A DNA stretch of 64,000 nucleotides. It comes from Erwinia aphidicola (GTDB lineage Bacteria > Pseudomonadota > Gammaproteobacteria > Enterobacterales > Enterobacteriaceae). This document shows, piece by piece, positions 10,357 to 19,801 of the stretch. The DNA is taken from contig NZ_JACXBP010000002.1 of NCBI RefSeq assembly GCF_014773485.1, forward strand, positions 558,001 to 622,000, given 5' to 3'. The notes beneath the pieces are model-generated. The model made no database searches. It worked only from the letters and a program-made list of their open reading frames with translations, and was not told where the DNA came from. Position 1 is the stretch's first letter; each line of letters starts with the position of its first letter. A program made the position numbers and the translations under genes.

Positions 10357-12011
10357 AATCACGATATCTGTTACCGGCTCTGGCGGTGTTACTGCCGGGC
10401 GGCGTGCTGGCGGCCGATGCTATCAGCGGGGCGGTTGAGCGGCAGCCGACCAACGTCGAAGCGATTATCATGTTTCTGATATTCGTCGCCTTTACGCTTG
10501 GCATCACTTACTGGGCGTCCAAACGCACCCGTTCACGCAGCGATTATTATACCGCAGGCGGCAATATCACCGGCTTCCAGAACGGGCTGGCGATGGCCGG
10601 GGACTTTATGTCGGCGGCCTCTTTCCTCGGGATCTCCGCGCTGGTTTACACCTCCGGCTATGACGGGCTGATCTACTCGCTCGGCTTCCTCGTCGGCTGG
10701 CCAATTATCCTGTTCCTGATTGCCGAACGCCTGCGCAACCTCGGGCGCTATACCTTTGCCGACGTCGCCTCTTACCGCCTGAAGCAGAAGCCGATCCGCG
10801 TACTGTCGGCCTGCGGCTCGCTGGTGGTGGTGGCGCTGTACCTGATTGCGCAGATGGTCGGCGCGGGCAAACTTATCCAGCTGCTTTTCGGCCTCGACTA
10901 TCACGTTGCCGTGGTGCTGGTCGGTATTCTGATGGTGATGTATGTGCTGTTTGGCGGCATGCTCGCCACCACCTGGGTGCAGATTATTAAAGCCGTGCTG
11001 CTGCTGTTCGGCGCCAGCTTTATGGCAATTATGGTGATGAAGACCGTTGGCTTCAGCTTTAACACGCTGTTTACTGAAGCAATGAAGGTGCACCCGAAAG
11101 GCATTGCGATTATGAGCCCCGGCGGGCTGGTACATGACCCGATATCCGCGCTGTCGCTCGGCCTCGGGTTGATGTTTGGTACCGCCGGCCTGCCGCATAT
11201 CCTGATGCGCTTCTTCACCGTCAGCGACGCGCGCGAGGCGCGTAAAAGCGTGTTCTACGCCACCGGCTTTATGGGCTACTTCTACTTCCTGACCTTTATT
11301 ATCGGCTTCGGCGCCATCCTGCTGGTCGGGGCTAACCCGGCGTTTAAAGATGCCACCGGGGCGCTGATTGGCGGTAATAACATGGCGGCGGTGCATCTGG
11401 CCGATGCGGTGGGCGGCAGCCTGTTCCTTGGCTTTATCTCCGCCGTGGCGTTTGCCACTATCCTGGCGGTGGTCGCCGGGCTGACGCTGGCAGGCGCTTC
11501 TGCCGTTTCGCACGATCTCTACGCCAGCGTGTTCCGTCAGGGCCAGGCGAGTGAGAAAGAGGAGCTGCGCGTCTCGAAGATTACCGTGGTGATCCTGGGC
11601 GTGGTGGCGATTCTGCTGGGGATAATGTTTGAGAAGCAGAACATCGCCTTTATGGTCGGCCTGGCGTTCTCCATCGCGGCCAGCTGTAACTTCCCGATTA
11701 TCCTGCTGTCGATGTACTGGTCGAAGCTGACCACGCGCGGCGCGATGATTGGCGGCTGGCTGGGGCTGCTGACGGCGGTACTGCTGATGATCCTCGGCCC
11801 GACGGTGTGGGTGCAGGTGCTGGGGCACGCCAAAGCGATCTTCCCGTATGAGTATCCGGCGCTGTTCTCAATGCTGGTGGCGTTTATCGGGACGTGGCTG
11901 TTCTCCATCACCGATCACTCGGCATCCGGCGCGCAGGAGCGCCTGCGCTTCCGCGCACAGTTTGTGCGTTCGCAGACCGGTATTGGCATTGAGGGTGGGA
12001 AAGGACATTAA
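10353..12011 (+). CDS. actP: Acetate/glycolate:cation symporter ActP
   Basis: This 552-residue member of the sodium:solute symporter (SSS) family imports acetate and glycolate. It has an N-terminal signal-like segment ending VLAADA, then about 13 membrane helices. The motif [23 protein letters not shown] at about residues 50-72 and the [12 protein letters not shown] motif are characteristic of ActP. It is the third gene of the acs operon, overlapping yjcH. Downstream are two REP-like hairpins that separate it from the convergent yfaZ-like gene. Confidence 0.97.
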   Translation: MKSRYLLPALAVLLPGGVLAADAISGAVERQPTNVEAIIMFLIFVAFTLGITYWASKRTRSRSDYYTAGGNITGFQNGLAMAGDFMSAASFLGISALVYTSGYDGLIYSLGFLVGWPIILFLIAERLRNLGRYTFADVASYRLKQKPIRVLSACGSLVVVALYLIAQMVGAGKLIQLLFGLDYHVAVVLVGILMVMYVLFGGMLATTWVQIIKAVLLLFGASFMAIMVMKTVGFSFNTLFTEAMKVHPKGIAIMSPGGLVHDPISALSLGLGLMFGTAGLPHILMRFFTVSDAREARKSVFYATGFMGYFYFLTFIIGFGAILLVGANPAFKDATGALIGGNNMAAVHLADAVGGSLFLGFISAVAFATILAVVAGLTLAGASAVSHDLYASVFRQGQASEKEELRVSKITVVILGVVAILLGIMFEKQNIAFMVGLAFSIAASCNFPIILLSMYWSKLTTRGAMIGGWLGLLTAVLLMILGPTVWVQVLGHAKAIFPYEYPALFSMLVAFIGTWLFSITDHSASGAQERLRFRAQFVRSQTGIGIEGGKGH

Positions 12012-12026
12012 CTGCGGCATTGAAAA

Positions 12027-12053
12027 GGGCCGACCAGAAAAAGCGGTCGGCCC
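12027..12053. repeat. REP-like palindrome, type A, reverse copy
   Basis: Nine-base arms GGGCCGACC / GGTCGGCCC flank a nine-base loop. The GTAG foot is not kept. It pairs with the next element in opposite orientation, like a BIME, between convergent genes. Confidence 0.75.
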
Positions 12054-12066
12054 CGACAACGAACCC

Positions 12067-12097
12067 GTAGGGGCGGACCCTTTTTTTCGGTCCGCCC
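12067..12097 (+). repeat. REP-like palindrome, type A, GTAG foot
   Basis: GTAG (12067-12070) is followed by arms GGGCGGACC / GGTCCGCCC and a nine-base loop CTTTTTTTC. The copy at 43135-43165, read on the other strand, has the same foot and stem. It may also help terminate actP. Confidence 0.8.
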
Positions 12098-12110
12098 GCG
12101 CCGTTAAAGA

Positions 12111-12656
12111 TTAGAAATGCACTGCGGCGCCAACGTATGGGCCATCGGCCACCACGTTGTCTTTACGGCCATCTTTACCGTTCATCGTCATGTATTTGTA
12201 ACCCACGCTGACATCAACCAGCGAAATCGGCTGGAAGCTCACGCCCGCTGACGCTTCCTGATAGTTGTCGATATGGCTGGAGAACGAATCCGGCGACCAG
12301 AAATATTCACCGTATACGTTGAACATATTGGTAACCGGAACCTTCACGCCGCCACCGATAGCAATACCGTAGCCATCTTTGGTGTCTTTCGGGTTGGTGG
12401 ACATGGCTTTCACGGTAGGTGACAGGAACACATCACCGACCGCGACGTTGTAGCCCAGACCCAGGCTTTCAACGTTACCGTCGTGATCGCTGCGCAACCA
12501 GTCACCGGAAAGGGCAAAACCAGGTGAGTTAGTTCCCAGGCCTACGTGTACGTCAGTGTAATTTTTGCCCACATTCACGCCACCTTCGATAGCCTGAGCA
12601 GAGCCTGCCAGCGCCAGCAGCGCCAGTGCGCCCGTTGTCATTGCCACTCTTTTCAT
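12111..12656 (-). CDS. YfaZ-family outer membrane protein
   Basis: The 181-residue product begins with a signal peptide (MKRVAMTTGALALLALAGSAQA) and continues as alternating beta-strand sequence ending in aromatic VGAAVHF, the C-terminal signature of an outer membrane barrel. The sequence matches the YfaZ family; no transport substrate is established. The start was taken at MKRVAM because AGGAG is seven bases upstream; the longer frame adds a non-signal extension. It stands alone, convergent with actP. Confidence 0.82.
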   Translation of the reverse strand: MKRVAMTTGALALLALAGSAQAIEGGVNVGKNYTDVHVGLGTNSPGFALSGDWLRSDHDGNVESLGLGYNVAVGDVFLSPTVKAMSTNPKDTKDGYGIAIGGGVKVPVTNMFNVYGEYFWSPDSFSSHIDNYQEASAGVSFQPISLVDVSVGYKYMTMNGKDGRKDNVVADGPYVGAAVHF

Positions 12657-12796
12657 TTTTTTCTCCTGATTAATTTTACTCACGCCGAAATGCGGCGGCT
12701 GTGCAGAGTAAACCAACCCAATACGGATTTATATGAGAAAGAAACCAATTGAGATGAATTTGAGTAACATTACAAAACATCGCGCAAGTGAATGTT

Positions 12797-13495
12797 TCAG
12801 GCAACCGCCCACATAACATGGCCAATCGCCGGGGCAATAACCACGGTCACCACGCCTGACAGCATCATTACCAGGCTGGAAACCACCCCCTCCTGCTGGC
12901 CGATCTCATAGGCGCGTGCCGTTCCCGCCCCGTGCGATGCCGCGCCAAACCCGGCACCTTTTGCCAACCCCTGCTTGATCGCCAGGCGCAGAAACAGCAG
13001 GTCACCGACCGCCATACCAAATACCCCGGTGATCACCACGAACAGCGCCACCAGATCCGGCTGCCCGCCGAGCTGTTTCGCCGCCGCCAGCGCAAACGGT
13101 GTGGTGATGGAGCGCACTGCCAGGCTGCGCTGGATCTCCTCCGGCAGCGTCAGCAGGCGCGCCAGCCACACCGAGCTGCACACCGCGACGGTAGTGGCGG
13201 TGATCACCCCGGCGCTGAGCGACAGCCAGTGGCGGCGGATAATCGCCAGGTTCTCATACACCGGCACGGCAAACGCCAGGGTGGCCGGGCCGAGCAGCCA
13301 CAGCAGCCAGCGGCTCTGACCAATGTAATCCTGCCAGGAGATATGCGTCACCAGCAGCAGCGCCACCAGCACCATTGGCGTCATCACCAGCGGCATCATC
13401 AGCAGTCGGTGCCAGCGGCGGTAAAGGCGTTTGTTGAGGAAGTAAACCAGCAGCGTGGCCAGCAGGCAGGCGATACTCAGCAGCAAATCACGCAT
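12797..13495 (-). CDS. CidB/LrgB-family membrane protein
   Basis: This 232-residue protein has about six to seven membrane segments and the LrgB family motifs SITTPFALAAA and AASHGAGTARAYE. In staphylococci CidB/LrgB act with CidA/LrgA on autolysis and on pyruvate or glycolate-type transport; the activity in enterics (YohK) is not settled. It overlaps the upstream CidA/LrgA gene by eight bases, so the pair is co-translated. A LysR regulator is divergent, the usual CidR arrangement. The start MRDLLLSIAC was preferred to an upstream frame that reads through the partner gene. Confidence 0.88.
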   Translation of the reverse strand: MRDLLLSIACLLATLLVYFLNKRLYRRWHRLLMMPLVMTPMVLVALLLVTHISWQDYIGQSRWLLWLLGPATLAFAVPVYENLAIIRRHWLSLSAGVITATTVAVCSSVWLARLLTLPEEIQRSLAVRSITTPFALAAAKQLGGQPDLVALFVVITGVFGMAVGDLLFLRLAIKQGLAKGAGFGAASHGAGTARAYEIGQQEGVVSSLVMMLSGVVTVVIAPAIGHVMWAVA

Positions 13496-13916
13496 CGCGT
13501 TTCTCCTGTTTGCGCTGCGCCAGCCAGATTTCGAAACGATAAACCCGCTCGACCACCAGCGAGGTCGCCGCCAGCACCAGCAGCGTGCTGAGGCCAATCA
13601 CCAGCAGAATGCGCCAGCCCTCAAGACGCAGCAGCTCGGCGTAGTTAACCACCGCCACCACCGCAGGAACAAAAAACAGCAGCATTTCCGCCAGCAGCCA
13701 GCTGGCCCCGGCCTTCACCCAGCCGAGCGGCATCACGCGGCAGATAATCAGCGTCAGCAGCATTAACATGCCGACGATATTGGCCGGAAGCGGCAAATGG
13801 AACCAGATAACTAGCTGTTCTGAAAAAACAAATAGCCCAATGTACAGCATCACCTGTAGCGGAACCTGTAACCTGTGCAGCCAGCCCGTTCTCTGCGGGC
13901 TTATTGCCAGCGCCAT
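13488..13916 (-). CDS. CidA/LrgA-family holin-like protein
   Basis: The 142-residue product has four predicted membrane segments and the LrgA-type motif LPLPANIVGMLMLL followed by LLAEMLLFFVPAVVAVVNY. It is the partner of the downstream LrgB-like gene. The ATG at MALAISPQRTG was preferred, although its Shine-Dalgarno (GGGG) is weak; an ATG 13 codons earlier overlaps a -10-like TATAAT. The products may form a membrane complex for small carboxylates or murein hydrolase control; both are inferences from the family. Confidence 0.87.
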   Translation of the reverse strand: MALAISPQRTGWLHRLQVPLQVMLYIGLFVFSEQLVIWFHLPLPANIVGMLMLLTLIICRVMPLGWVKAGASWLLAEMLLFFVPAVVAVVNYAELLRLEGWRILLVIGLSTLLVLAATSLVVERVYRFEIWLAQRKQEKRDA

Positions 13917-14024
13917 GATGTTTACCCCATCGCCAATTGTTTTTACTGCAAACATTATAAAGCGGTAACAAAGGGTGAAAAAAATGACTTAATATTATTC
14001 AAACTATGCCAGACAGGAATGATT

Positions 14025-14927
14025 ATGGACGTTCGCGCCCTGCGCTACTTTGTGGAAGTGGTTCGCCAGCAGAGCTTTACCCGCGCAGCCGAGCAGCTGT
14101 ACGTCACTCAGCCGACGATCAGTAAGATGCTGCGCCAGCTGGAAGACGAGCTGGGCTGTACGCTGCTGATCCGCGAGGGCCGCAAACTGCATCTGACCGA
14201 TACCGGCCAGGCGGTGTATCAGCGCGGGCTGACCATCCTGCAGGAGTTTAAGCAGCTGGAAGCGGAGATCAGCGATATTAACGAGCTGAAAACCGGCGAG
14301 CTGCGCCTCGGCATTCCGCCCATGGTCGGGATGCAGATTGCCGGTTCCATTTCGGCCTTTCGCCAGCGCTATCCTGGGGTGAAGCTGAAAATTTCCGAAT
14401 TTGGCGGCCTGACGGTGCAGCAGGCGGTGCTGTCTGGCAGCCTTGATATCGCCATGACCGCGCTGCCGGTAGCCGACGATTTGCCGCTAAACTCGCTGGC
14501 GCTGATGAGCCACCCGCTGTGCGTACTGGTGCCGCGCACCGAGCAGTGGCTGCGCCGCAGTCATCTGCCGATCAGCGAGCTGGCCGGGCTGCCGATCCTG
14601 ATTTATAACGAAGAGTTCTCGCTCAATCGCCAGCTGATGCGCGCCTTCCAGGCCAGCGGCTTTACCCCACAGATTGCGGTGCGCAGCGGGCAGTGGGATT
14701 TTCTGGCGGCAATGGTGCAGGCGGGAATGGGGGTGGCGATCCTGCCGGAGCCAATCTGTCAGCGGCTGGATAAAAGCCAGCTGCTGTGGCTGCCGCTGGA
14801 GTCGGAGCTGGTGTGGAAACTGGGCTTGATCTGGCGGGAAGGCAGCTATCTGTCGCGCAGCGCCCAGGCGTGGATCACCTGCTGCCGCGAGTTCTGGCCG
14901 GGAGAAGCGCCGCGGTTATCGTTGTAA
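14025..14927 (+). CDS. LysR-family regulator of the cidAB-like pair
   Basis: The 300-residue protein has an N-terminal winged HTH (residues about 3-60, AAEQLYVTQPTISKMLRQLEDELG) and a LysR substrate-binding domain. It is divergent from the cidA/cidB-like pair with 108 bases between starts, the arrangement of CidR regulators in Gram-positives, so it probably controls that pair. The ATG at MDVRALRYFVEVV follows AGGA; a longer upstream frame has no family support. The co-inducer is unknown (acetate or a similar acid is possible from the family). Confidence 0.9.
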   Translation: MDVRALRYFVEVVRQQSFTRAAEQLYVTQPTISKMLRQLEDELGCTLLIREGRKLHLTDTGQAVYQRGLTILQEFKQLEAEISDINELKTGELRLGIPPMVGMQIAGSISAFRQRYPGVKLKISEFGGLTVQQAVLSGSLDIAMTALPVADDLPLNSLALMSHPLCVLVPRTEQWLRRSHLPISELAGLPILIYNEEFSLNRQLMRAFQASGFTPQIAVRSGQWDFLAAMVQAGMGVAILPEPICQRLDKSQLLWLPLESELVWKLGLIWREGSYLSRSAQAWITCCREFWPGEAPRLSL

Positions 14928-14941
14928 TCCCGGCAAAACCA

Positions 14942-14961
14942 GGGCGAGGCGTGCCTCGCCC
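14942..14961. repeat. REP-like palindrome, type B
   Basis: Arms GGGCGAGGC / GCCTCGCCC flank only GT. On the other strand the foot reads GCAG, one change from GTAG. It lies in reverse orientation to the next copy, between convergent genes. Confidence 0.75.
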
Positions 14962-14973
14962 CTGCGAAATCGC

Positions 14974-14997
14974 GTAGGGGTCGGGCATGCCCGACCC
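14974..14997 (+). repeat. REP-like palindrome, type B, GTAG foot
   Basis: GTAG is followed by the perfect 20-base palindrome GGGTCGGGCATGCCCGACCC. With the preceding copy it forms an inverted pair in the LysR-yjcE gap. Confidence 0.8.
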
Positions 14998-15006
14998 GCA
15001 ATCCCT

Positions 15007-16656
15007 TTATTCCTCTTTCTCAATCAGCAGCGTTTCCAGCAGGTCGAGGTCGTGCAGCAGTTTCTGCATGGTTTCGTTGCTGATCTGCTGCGTGGCGCGC
15101 AGATGATACAGCTCGCCGCGCTCGGCACGCAGGCCGCTGAGGCGGAAGCGGCGTTCGAGGTTCTCGGCATACAGTGCGCGCTCCAGATCTTCCTTACCGT
15201 CCACGCGGCGGCGCAGGTTACCCACCACGCGCGAACTGATCTCTTTCAGCAGCTCCGGGTCGATATTCTCTTCCGTATCCGCCGCCAGGCGCTCTTCCAT
15301 CTTGTACAGGCTCTCGATCGCCGTGCCGGCCATCACCGCGCGCGCCATCTGTACTTCGCGGCGGTGAACGGTTTTATCAATCCCTTCGACCCCGCGCAGC
15401 AGCAGCGGCAGCACCACGACGCCGACCAGCAGTGAGAACAGGATCACCCCGGTGGCGAGGAACACCAGCTCATAGCGCGCCGGGAAATCATCGCCGTTGG
15501 TCAGCAGCAGTGGAATAGAGAGCACACCGGCCAGAGTAATCGCCCCGCGCACCCCGGCAAAGGAGGCAATCAGCAGTTCACGCGTCGAGTAGCTGGAGAA
15601 CTCCATCGGACGCTTTTTCAGCGCGGTGCGGCTGATGAGGCGCATGGTCCACAGCCAGCCAAAACGTACAATCATCAGCGCGACATAGATCATCACCACG
15701 GAAGCAAACAGCGCCCACAGCTCAACGTTGGGATCCGCATCCGCCTGGTGCACCGAGATTTCAAGTATGCCCGGCAGCTGCAGGCCCAGCATCAGGAACA
15801 CCATGCCGTTAAAGACAAACTCCAGCATCTGCCAGACGCTGTTGGCGCGCAGACGCATCGCCAGCGGTGCCTGGCGGATAATGCCGGAGCGCGAAATGGT
15901 CATCCCGGCTGCTACCGCCGCAAGGATACCGGAGACGCCGATATGTTCGGCAATCAGATAAGAAGCAAACGGCAGCAGCAACAGCAGCACGGTCTGGGTG
16001 GCCGGATCATCCCCGCTCCAGCGGCTGAACAGGCGCAGCGATTTACCGTACAGCCAGCAGATGGCAATACCCGCCAGCAGGCCGCCGATCGCCACTTTCA
16101 GGAACTCTATCGAGGCGCCGGAAACGGTAAACACCATGGTGCCCATCGCTACCGCAACGGCAAATTTCAGCGACACCAGGCCAGACGCATCGTTCATCAG
16201 CGCCTCGCCCTGCAAAATCGCCATGATCTTTTTCGGGATGCGCCCCTCGCCGACGATACCGGAGAGCGCCACGGCATCGGTGGGTGACAGCACCGCCGCC
16301 AGCGCAAAGGCGGCCAGCAGCGGAATGCCCGGCACCAGCCAGTAAATCAGATAGCCGATACCGACCACGGTAATCAGTACCAGCACAAGCGCCAGGCCGA
16401 GGATCTCGCGCCCGTGGTGCAGAAACTCACTGGTTGGGGTTTTCCAGCCATCGGCAAACAGCAGCGGCGGGATAAACAGGACTAAAAACAGCTCCGGGTC
16501 AAAGTCGACATGCAGACCAAAGGTCGGCCACGCCAGCAGCGCGCCCATGGCGATCTGCACCAGCGGCAGGGGAATTTGAAACGGAATGATGCGTGCAGCA
16601 ACGCCGGACAGCGAAACAACCAGCGTCAAAATGAGGATGGTGAAGAAGATTTCCAT
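15007..16656 (-). CDS. yjcE: Na+/H+ antiporter YjcE (CPA1 family)
   Basis: The 549-residue product equals E. coli YjcE in length. About 12 membrane helices occupy residues 1-420 and include the CPA1 motifs PPLLFADGW, LSPTDAVALSGI and GEALMNDASGL (the last carrying the conserved ion-binding Asp). A soluble helical tail of about 120 residues follows. The family exchanges sodium (or potassium) for protons. It sits beside ghxP as in E. coli. Confidence 0.95.
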   Translation of the reverse strand: MEIFFTILILTLVVSLSGVAARIIPFQIPLPLVQIAMGALLAWPTFGLHVDFDPELFLVLFIPPLLFADGWKTPTSEFLHHGREILGLALVLVLITVVGIGYLIYWLVPGIPLLAAFALAAVLSPTDAVALSGIVGEGRIPKKIMAILQGEALMNDASGLVSLKFAVAVAMGTMVFTVSGASIEFLKVAIGGLLAGIAICWLYGKSLRLFSRWSGDDPATQTVLLLLLPFASYLIAEHIGVSGILAAVAAGMTISRSGIIRQAPLAMRLRANSVWQMLEFVFNGMVFLMLGLQLPGILEISVHQADADPNVELWALFASVVMIYVALMIVRFGWLWTMRLISRTALKKRPMEFSSYSTRELLIASFAGVRGAITLAGVLSIPLLLTNGDDFPARYELVFLATGVILFSLLVGVVVLPLLLRGVEGIDKTVHRREVQMARAVMAGTAIESLYKMEERLAADTEENIDPELLKEISSRVVGNLRRRVDGKEDLERALYAENLERRFRLSGLRAERGELYHLRATQQISNETMQKLLHDLDLLETLLIEKEE

Positions 16657-16804
16657 GCTTTCCTTTCTTTATACGTCTTCCGGTGGGTAAAAAACAACCA
16701 CGAACATGATGATGATCATGTCCTGAATGATAGTAAAACAAATTAAGAAAATGTTTAGAAACAGGATGTGCGTATAGAGGAGAAATTCAGTGACATCTGA
16801 AGGT

Positions 16805-16825
16805 GGGGCCGACGAATTCGGCCCC
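16805..16825. repeat. Hairpin in the ghxP-yjcE gap
   Basis: Arms GGGGCCGA / TCGGCCCC with a five-base loop lie 10 bases after the ghxP stop. The stem resembles the type A REP-like palindromes, but the nine-base loop and GTAG foot are missing; it may be a worn copy or a ghxP terminator. Confidence 0.5.
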
Positions 16826-16834
16826 GAAACAGGA

Positions 16835-18184
16835 TTAAATCGCCCAACCGCCGGCATAGAAAGCGACCAGGGCCACGGCAATGATCACCGTGCCCGCATT
16901 CAGCTTGCGCCACTCGCCGGCAAAGATACGGCCGATGACCAGGGCGCCGAAACCGAGCATGATGCCGGTGACGATGTTACAGGTCAGCACGATAAATACC
17001 GCAGCCAGCAGGCCGGACATCGCATCCACGAAGTCGCTGAAATCAATTTTCGACACATTGCTCAGCATCAGCAGGCCAACGTACATCAGCGCAGGCGCAG
17101 TGGCATAGCCAGGGACCAGATAGGCCAGCGGCGACAGGAACAGGATCATCAGGAACAGCACGCCAACCACAATCGCCGTCAGACCGGTTTTACCGCCCGC
17201 CGCCGTGCCCGCTGCCGATTCGATATACACGGCCGCAGGTGCGGCGCCGACCAGACCGGAGAAGATGCTGCTCAGTGAGTCGGTGGTCAGTGCCTTGCCG
17301 CCGTTAATAATCTGGTTATCTTTGTCCAGCAGATTTGCCTGGCCAGCCACCGCGCGGATGGTACCGGTGGCGTCAAACACCGCCGTCATCACCAGCGCCA
17401 GCACGCTTGGCAGCACCGCCGGTTTCAGCGCGCCAAGAATATCAAGGCTGAACAGCAGCGAGTTACCCTGCGCATCGCTCAGGCTTGGCATCGCGAACAG
17501 CCCCTGATAGCTCACCGCCGGGTCGAAGATCAGACCAATCACCGAGATAGCAATAATCGTCAGCAGGATGCCGCCCGGCACGCGCAGTTTTTCCAGGCCG
17601 AAAATCACCGCCAGACCAAGCAGCGTCATCACCACCGGGAAGGAGGGGAAGTGACCCAGCGTAACCGGCAGGCCTGGGCCCGGGTTTTTCACCACCAGAC
17701 CAACGCCATCCGCCGCAATCAGCAGCAGGAACAGGCCAATACCCACGCCGGTGCCGTGCGCCACGCCCATCGGCAGGTTACGCAAAATCCACGCGCGAAT
17801 ACCGGTGGCGGAAATCAGCGTAAACAGCATCCCCATCAGGAATACCGCACCGAGTGCCACCGGAACGCTGATATGCTGGCCCAGCACCAGGCTGAAGGCG
17901 GTAAATGCCGTCAGCGAGATAGCACAGCCAATCGCCATCGGCAGGTTGGCCCACAGGCCCATCAGCAGCGAGCCGAAACCGGCCACCAGGCAGGTCGCGA
18001 CGAACACGGCGGTCGGTGGGAAACCGGCTTTGCCCAGCATTGAAGGCACCACGATCACCGAGTAAACCATCGCAAGGAAGGTGGTGAGTCCGGCTAAGAC
18101 TTCCTGGCGCACGCTACTGCCGCGCGCAGAGATTTTGAACCAGGCGTCTAAAGAGCCGCTGGCCGGTTGAGAAGGAGTCGACAT
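16835..18184 (-). CDS. ghxP: Guanine/hypoxanthine permease GhxP
   Basis: This 449-residue purine permease of the AzgA-like NCS2/NAT group imports hypoxanthine and guanine with protons. Length and sequence match E. coli GhxP (YjcD). Conserved segments include [31 protein letters not shown] and [17 protein letters not shown] near-perfect PurR box lies about 130 bases upstream, as expected for a purine salvage gene, so repression by PurR with hypoxanthine or guanine is likely. Confidence 0.96.
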   Translation of the reverse strand: MSTPSQPASGSLDAWFKISARGSSVRQEVLAGLTTFLAMVYSVIVVPSMLGKAGFPPTAVFVATCLVAGFGSLLMGLWANLPMAIGCAISLTAFTAFSLVLGQHISVPVALGAVFLMGMLFTLISATGIRAWILRNLPMGVAHGTGVGIGLFLLLIAADGVGLVVKNPGPGLPVTLGHFPSFPVVMTLLGLAVIFGLEKLRVPGGILLTIIAISVIGLIFDPAVSYQGLFAMPSLSDAQGNSLLFSLDILGALKPAVLPSVLALVMTAVFDATGTIRAVAGQANLLDKDNQIINGGKALTTDSLSSIFSGLVGAAPAAVYIESAAGTAAGGKTGLTAIVVGVLFLMILFLSPLAYLVPGYATAPALMYVGLLMLSNVSKIDFSDFVDAMSGLLAAVFIVLTCNIVTGIMLGFGALVIGRIFAGEWRKLNAGTVIIAVALVAFYAGGWAI

Positions 18185-18315
18185 AGTAATCCCCTGAGCT
18201 TTCTTATGAGTTATCGCTGCGCAGTACCGCTGTTACCCAGCGGCGTCCAACATTTGCATCCCTGGCACAATATACGCGGTACAAAAAACCTCAGGGCGAG
18301 GCGCTGACCGGATAA

Positions 18316-18331
18316 AGGCAAACGTTTTCTA
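18316..18331 (-). promoter_or_regulatory. PurR operator upstream of ghxP
   Basis: AGGCAAACGTTTTCTA matches 15 of 16 positions of the PurR consensus ANGCAANCGNTTNCNT. It is about 130 bases before the ghxP start. E. coli ghxP belongs to the PurR regulon. Confidence 0.8.
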
Positions 18332-18452
18332 TTCCACGCAAAAAACCGCGTAATTGCAGTGCTTATTTATGAGCAAACGATTATCCGGTGTTTATTGGTG
18401 CATTTTCAACACCTGTTAAGCGGATCTCAGCAAAATAGTAGCGGGGGAGCGT

Positions 18453-18499
18453 GCCTGCATCGTAATAGCGCTTTCTTATGGCTATGGCACGATGCAGGC
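18453..18499. repeat. Long bipartite hairpin downstream of the gst-like gene
   Basis: Perfect 11-base arms GCCTGCATCGT / ACGATGCAGGC enclose a second short stem ATAGC / GCTAT. It lies about 40 bases beyond the glutathione transferase stop. It has no U tract on either strand, so it is a candidate RNA 3' structure or worn repeat. Confidence 0.55.
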
Positions 18500-18536
18500 T
18501 GGGTGAAACCTTTATGCGTCAGGAGGAGAAAAAGAT

Positions 18537-19199
18537 TCAGGAGAGGTTAATTTCGCCACCCTGCTGCAGAGCGCGCTGCCAGGCAGCACGCGCCTGCACT
18601 TTTTGCAGCCATGCCTGAATCGCCGGGCTGTCGGCGGCGCCTCCGCGTGCGGTCAGCGCCTGTAGCGGAAAACTCATTTGCACATCGGCAATGCTGAAGC
18701 GGCTGCCGGCAAACCACTGATGGCTGGTCAGGTGCTGCTCAATAAACTGGCGGTGAGTCGCGATCTGTGGATTGAGATACCCTTTCTGTACCCCTTTGCC
18801 AAAGGCGCTGCCGATCGGGCGCAGCAGCCACGGCACCGGAGCCTGCCCCATGCGGCTGAAGATCAGCTTCATCACCAGCAGCGGCATCAGTGAGCCTTCC
18901 GCGTAGTGCAGCCAGTAGCGCGACTGGATCACCTCCTCCTCATCGAAAAGTTTCAGCCGATTTTCTGCGTCATAGTGGGCTTCCAGGTATTCGAGGATCG
19001 CGCCGGACTCAGCCACCACGCGATTTCCGTCGGTGATAACCGGGGATTTCCCCAGCGGATGCACTTTTTTCAGCTCGGCGGGGGCCAGCATGCTGGCTTC
19101 GCGCTGGTAACGCTTGATCTGGTAGGGCACTTCCAGCTCTTCCAGCAGCCACAGCACACGCTGCGAGCGCGAATTATTCAGATGATGCACGGTGATCAT
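18537..19199 (-). CDS. Glutathione S-transferase family protein
   Basis: The 220-residue product has an N-terminal thioredoxin-like domain (residues 1-80; NNSRSQRVLWLLEEL, the glutathione-binding HPLGKSPVI and ESGAILEYL) and an all-helical C-terminal domain with SIADVQMSF. ATG at MITVHHL was chosen because AAGGAG lies five bases upstream; the GTG two codons earlier overlaps the ribosome site. It lies 42 bases downstream of soxR on the same strand, so may be co-transcribed with it. A detoxification role is inferred; the substrate is unknown. Confidence 0.88.
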   Translation of the reverse strand: MITVHHLNNSRSQRVLWLLEELEVPYQIKRYQREASMLAPAELKKVHPLGKSPVITDGNRVVAESGAILEYLEAHYDAENRLKLFDEEEVIQSRYWLHYAEGSLMPLLVMKLIFSRMGQAPVPWLLRPIGSAFGKGVQKGYLNPQIATHRQFIEQHLTSHQWFAGSRFSIADVQMSFPLQALTARGGAADSPAIQAWLQKVQARAAWQRALQQGGEINLS

Positions 19200-19241
19200 A
19201 GCCACTCCTTCAAGCGGTGAACAAATTCTAAGTATAGGAGT

Positions 19242-19709
19242 TTATGGCCCTTTCACATCCAGCAGGATCGCGCCGGTGCCCTGCTCGCTCAGCCTGTCGC
19301 CCGGGTTGCGCAGCGGGCAGTCCTCCATCGACAGGCAGCCACAGCCGATGCAGCCGTCGAGATCGTCTCTGAGATGGGTCAGCGTCTCGATGCGGCGATC
19401 CAGCTCTACACGCCACTGCTGCGACAGCACCGCCCACTCTTTTGGCGACATGCGTTTGCCCGGCGGGTACTGCATCAGACTGTCGCTGATGGTCGCCAGC
19501 GGAATACCGATGCGCTGGGCAATCTTGATCACCGCCACGCGCCGCAGCACGTCGCGCGTGTAACGCCGCTGGTTGCCAGGGTTGCGATAGCTGCTGATTA
19601 ATCCTTTGCTTTCATAGAAGTGCAGCGTGGAGACCGCCACGCCGCAGCGCTGCGCCACGTCGCCGGGGGTCAGTTCTCGCTTGTTGGGATTGTTGAGACT
19701 TTTTTTCAT
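19242..19709 (-). CDS. soxR: Redox-sensing MerR-type activator SoxR
   Basis: This 155-residue protein has a MerR HTH (residues about 14-55), a coiled coil, and the [2Fe-2S] motif [12 protein letters not shown] with Cys120, Cys123, Cys125 and Cys131. When its cluster is oxidised by redox-cycling agents or nitric oxide it activates soxS. It is divergent from soxS and the shared gap contains the textbook operator. Downstream is a glutathione transferase gene. Very secure. Confidence 0.98.
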   Translation of the reverse strand: MKKSLNNPNKRELTPGDVAQRCGVAVSTLHFYESKGLISSYRNPGNQRRYTRDVLRRVAVIKIAQRIGIPLATISDSLMQYPPGKRMSPKEWAVLSQQWRVELDRRIETLTHLRDDLDGCIGCGCLSMEDCPLRNPGDRLSEQGTGAILLDVKGP

Positions 19710-19716
19710 TTGGCCC

Positions 19717-19747
19717 TTTACCTCAAGTTAACTTGAGGAATTATACT
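19717..19747 (+). promoter_or_regulatory. soxS promoter with SoxR box
   Basis: The -35 TTTACC (19717-19722) and -10 TATACT (19742-19747) are separated by 19 bases, the over-long spacer that SoxR corrects. The spacer region contains the perfect 18-base palindrome CCTCAAGTTAACTTGAGG at 19721-19738, identical to the E. coli SoxR site. Confidence 0.95.
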
Positions 19748-19801
19748 CAGCAACCATTGAGACCGCGACCGTTTGACGCACAAGACCTGGGAGAATAAGG
19801 A

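Larger units (their letters stand above)
18185..18536. other. Intergenic region between gst-like gene and ghxP
   Basis: The 352-base gap holds the PurR box (18316-18331) and a long hairpin (18453-18499). A possible -10 TATATT on the minus strand near 18280 lacks a clear -35. No coding frame is convincing. Confidence 0.5.

Noticed and set aside
10533-11828. 431-codon minus-strand frame opposite actP
   Set aside because: Shadow of actP; low-complexity His/Gln/Arg content and no known family.
18185-18331. Purine riboswitch upstream of ghxP
   Set aside because: No conserved aptamer loops could be seen; a PurR box explains purine control.
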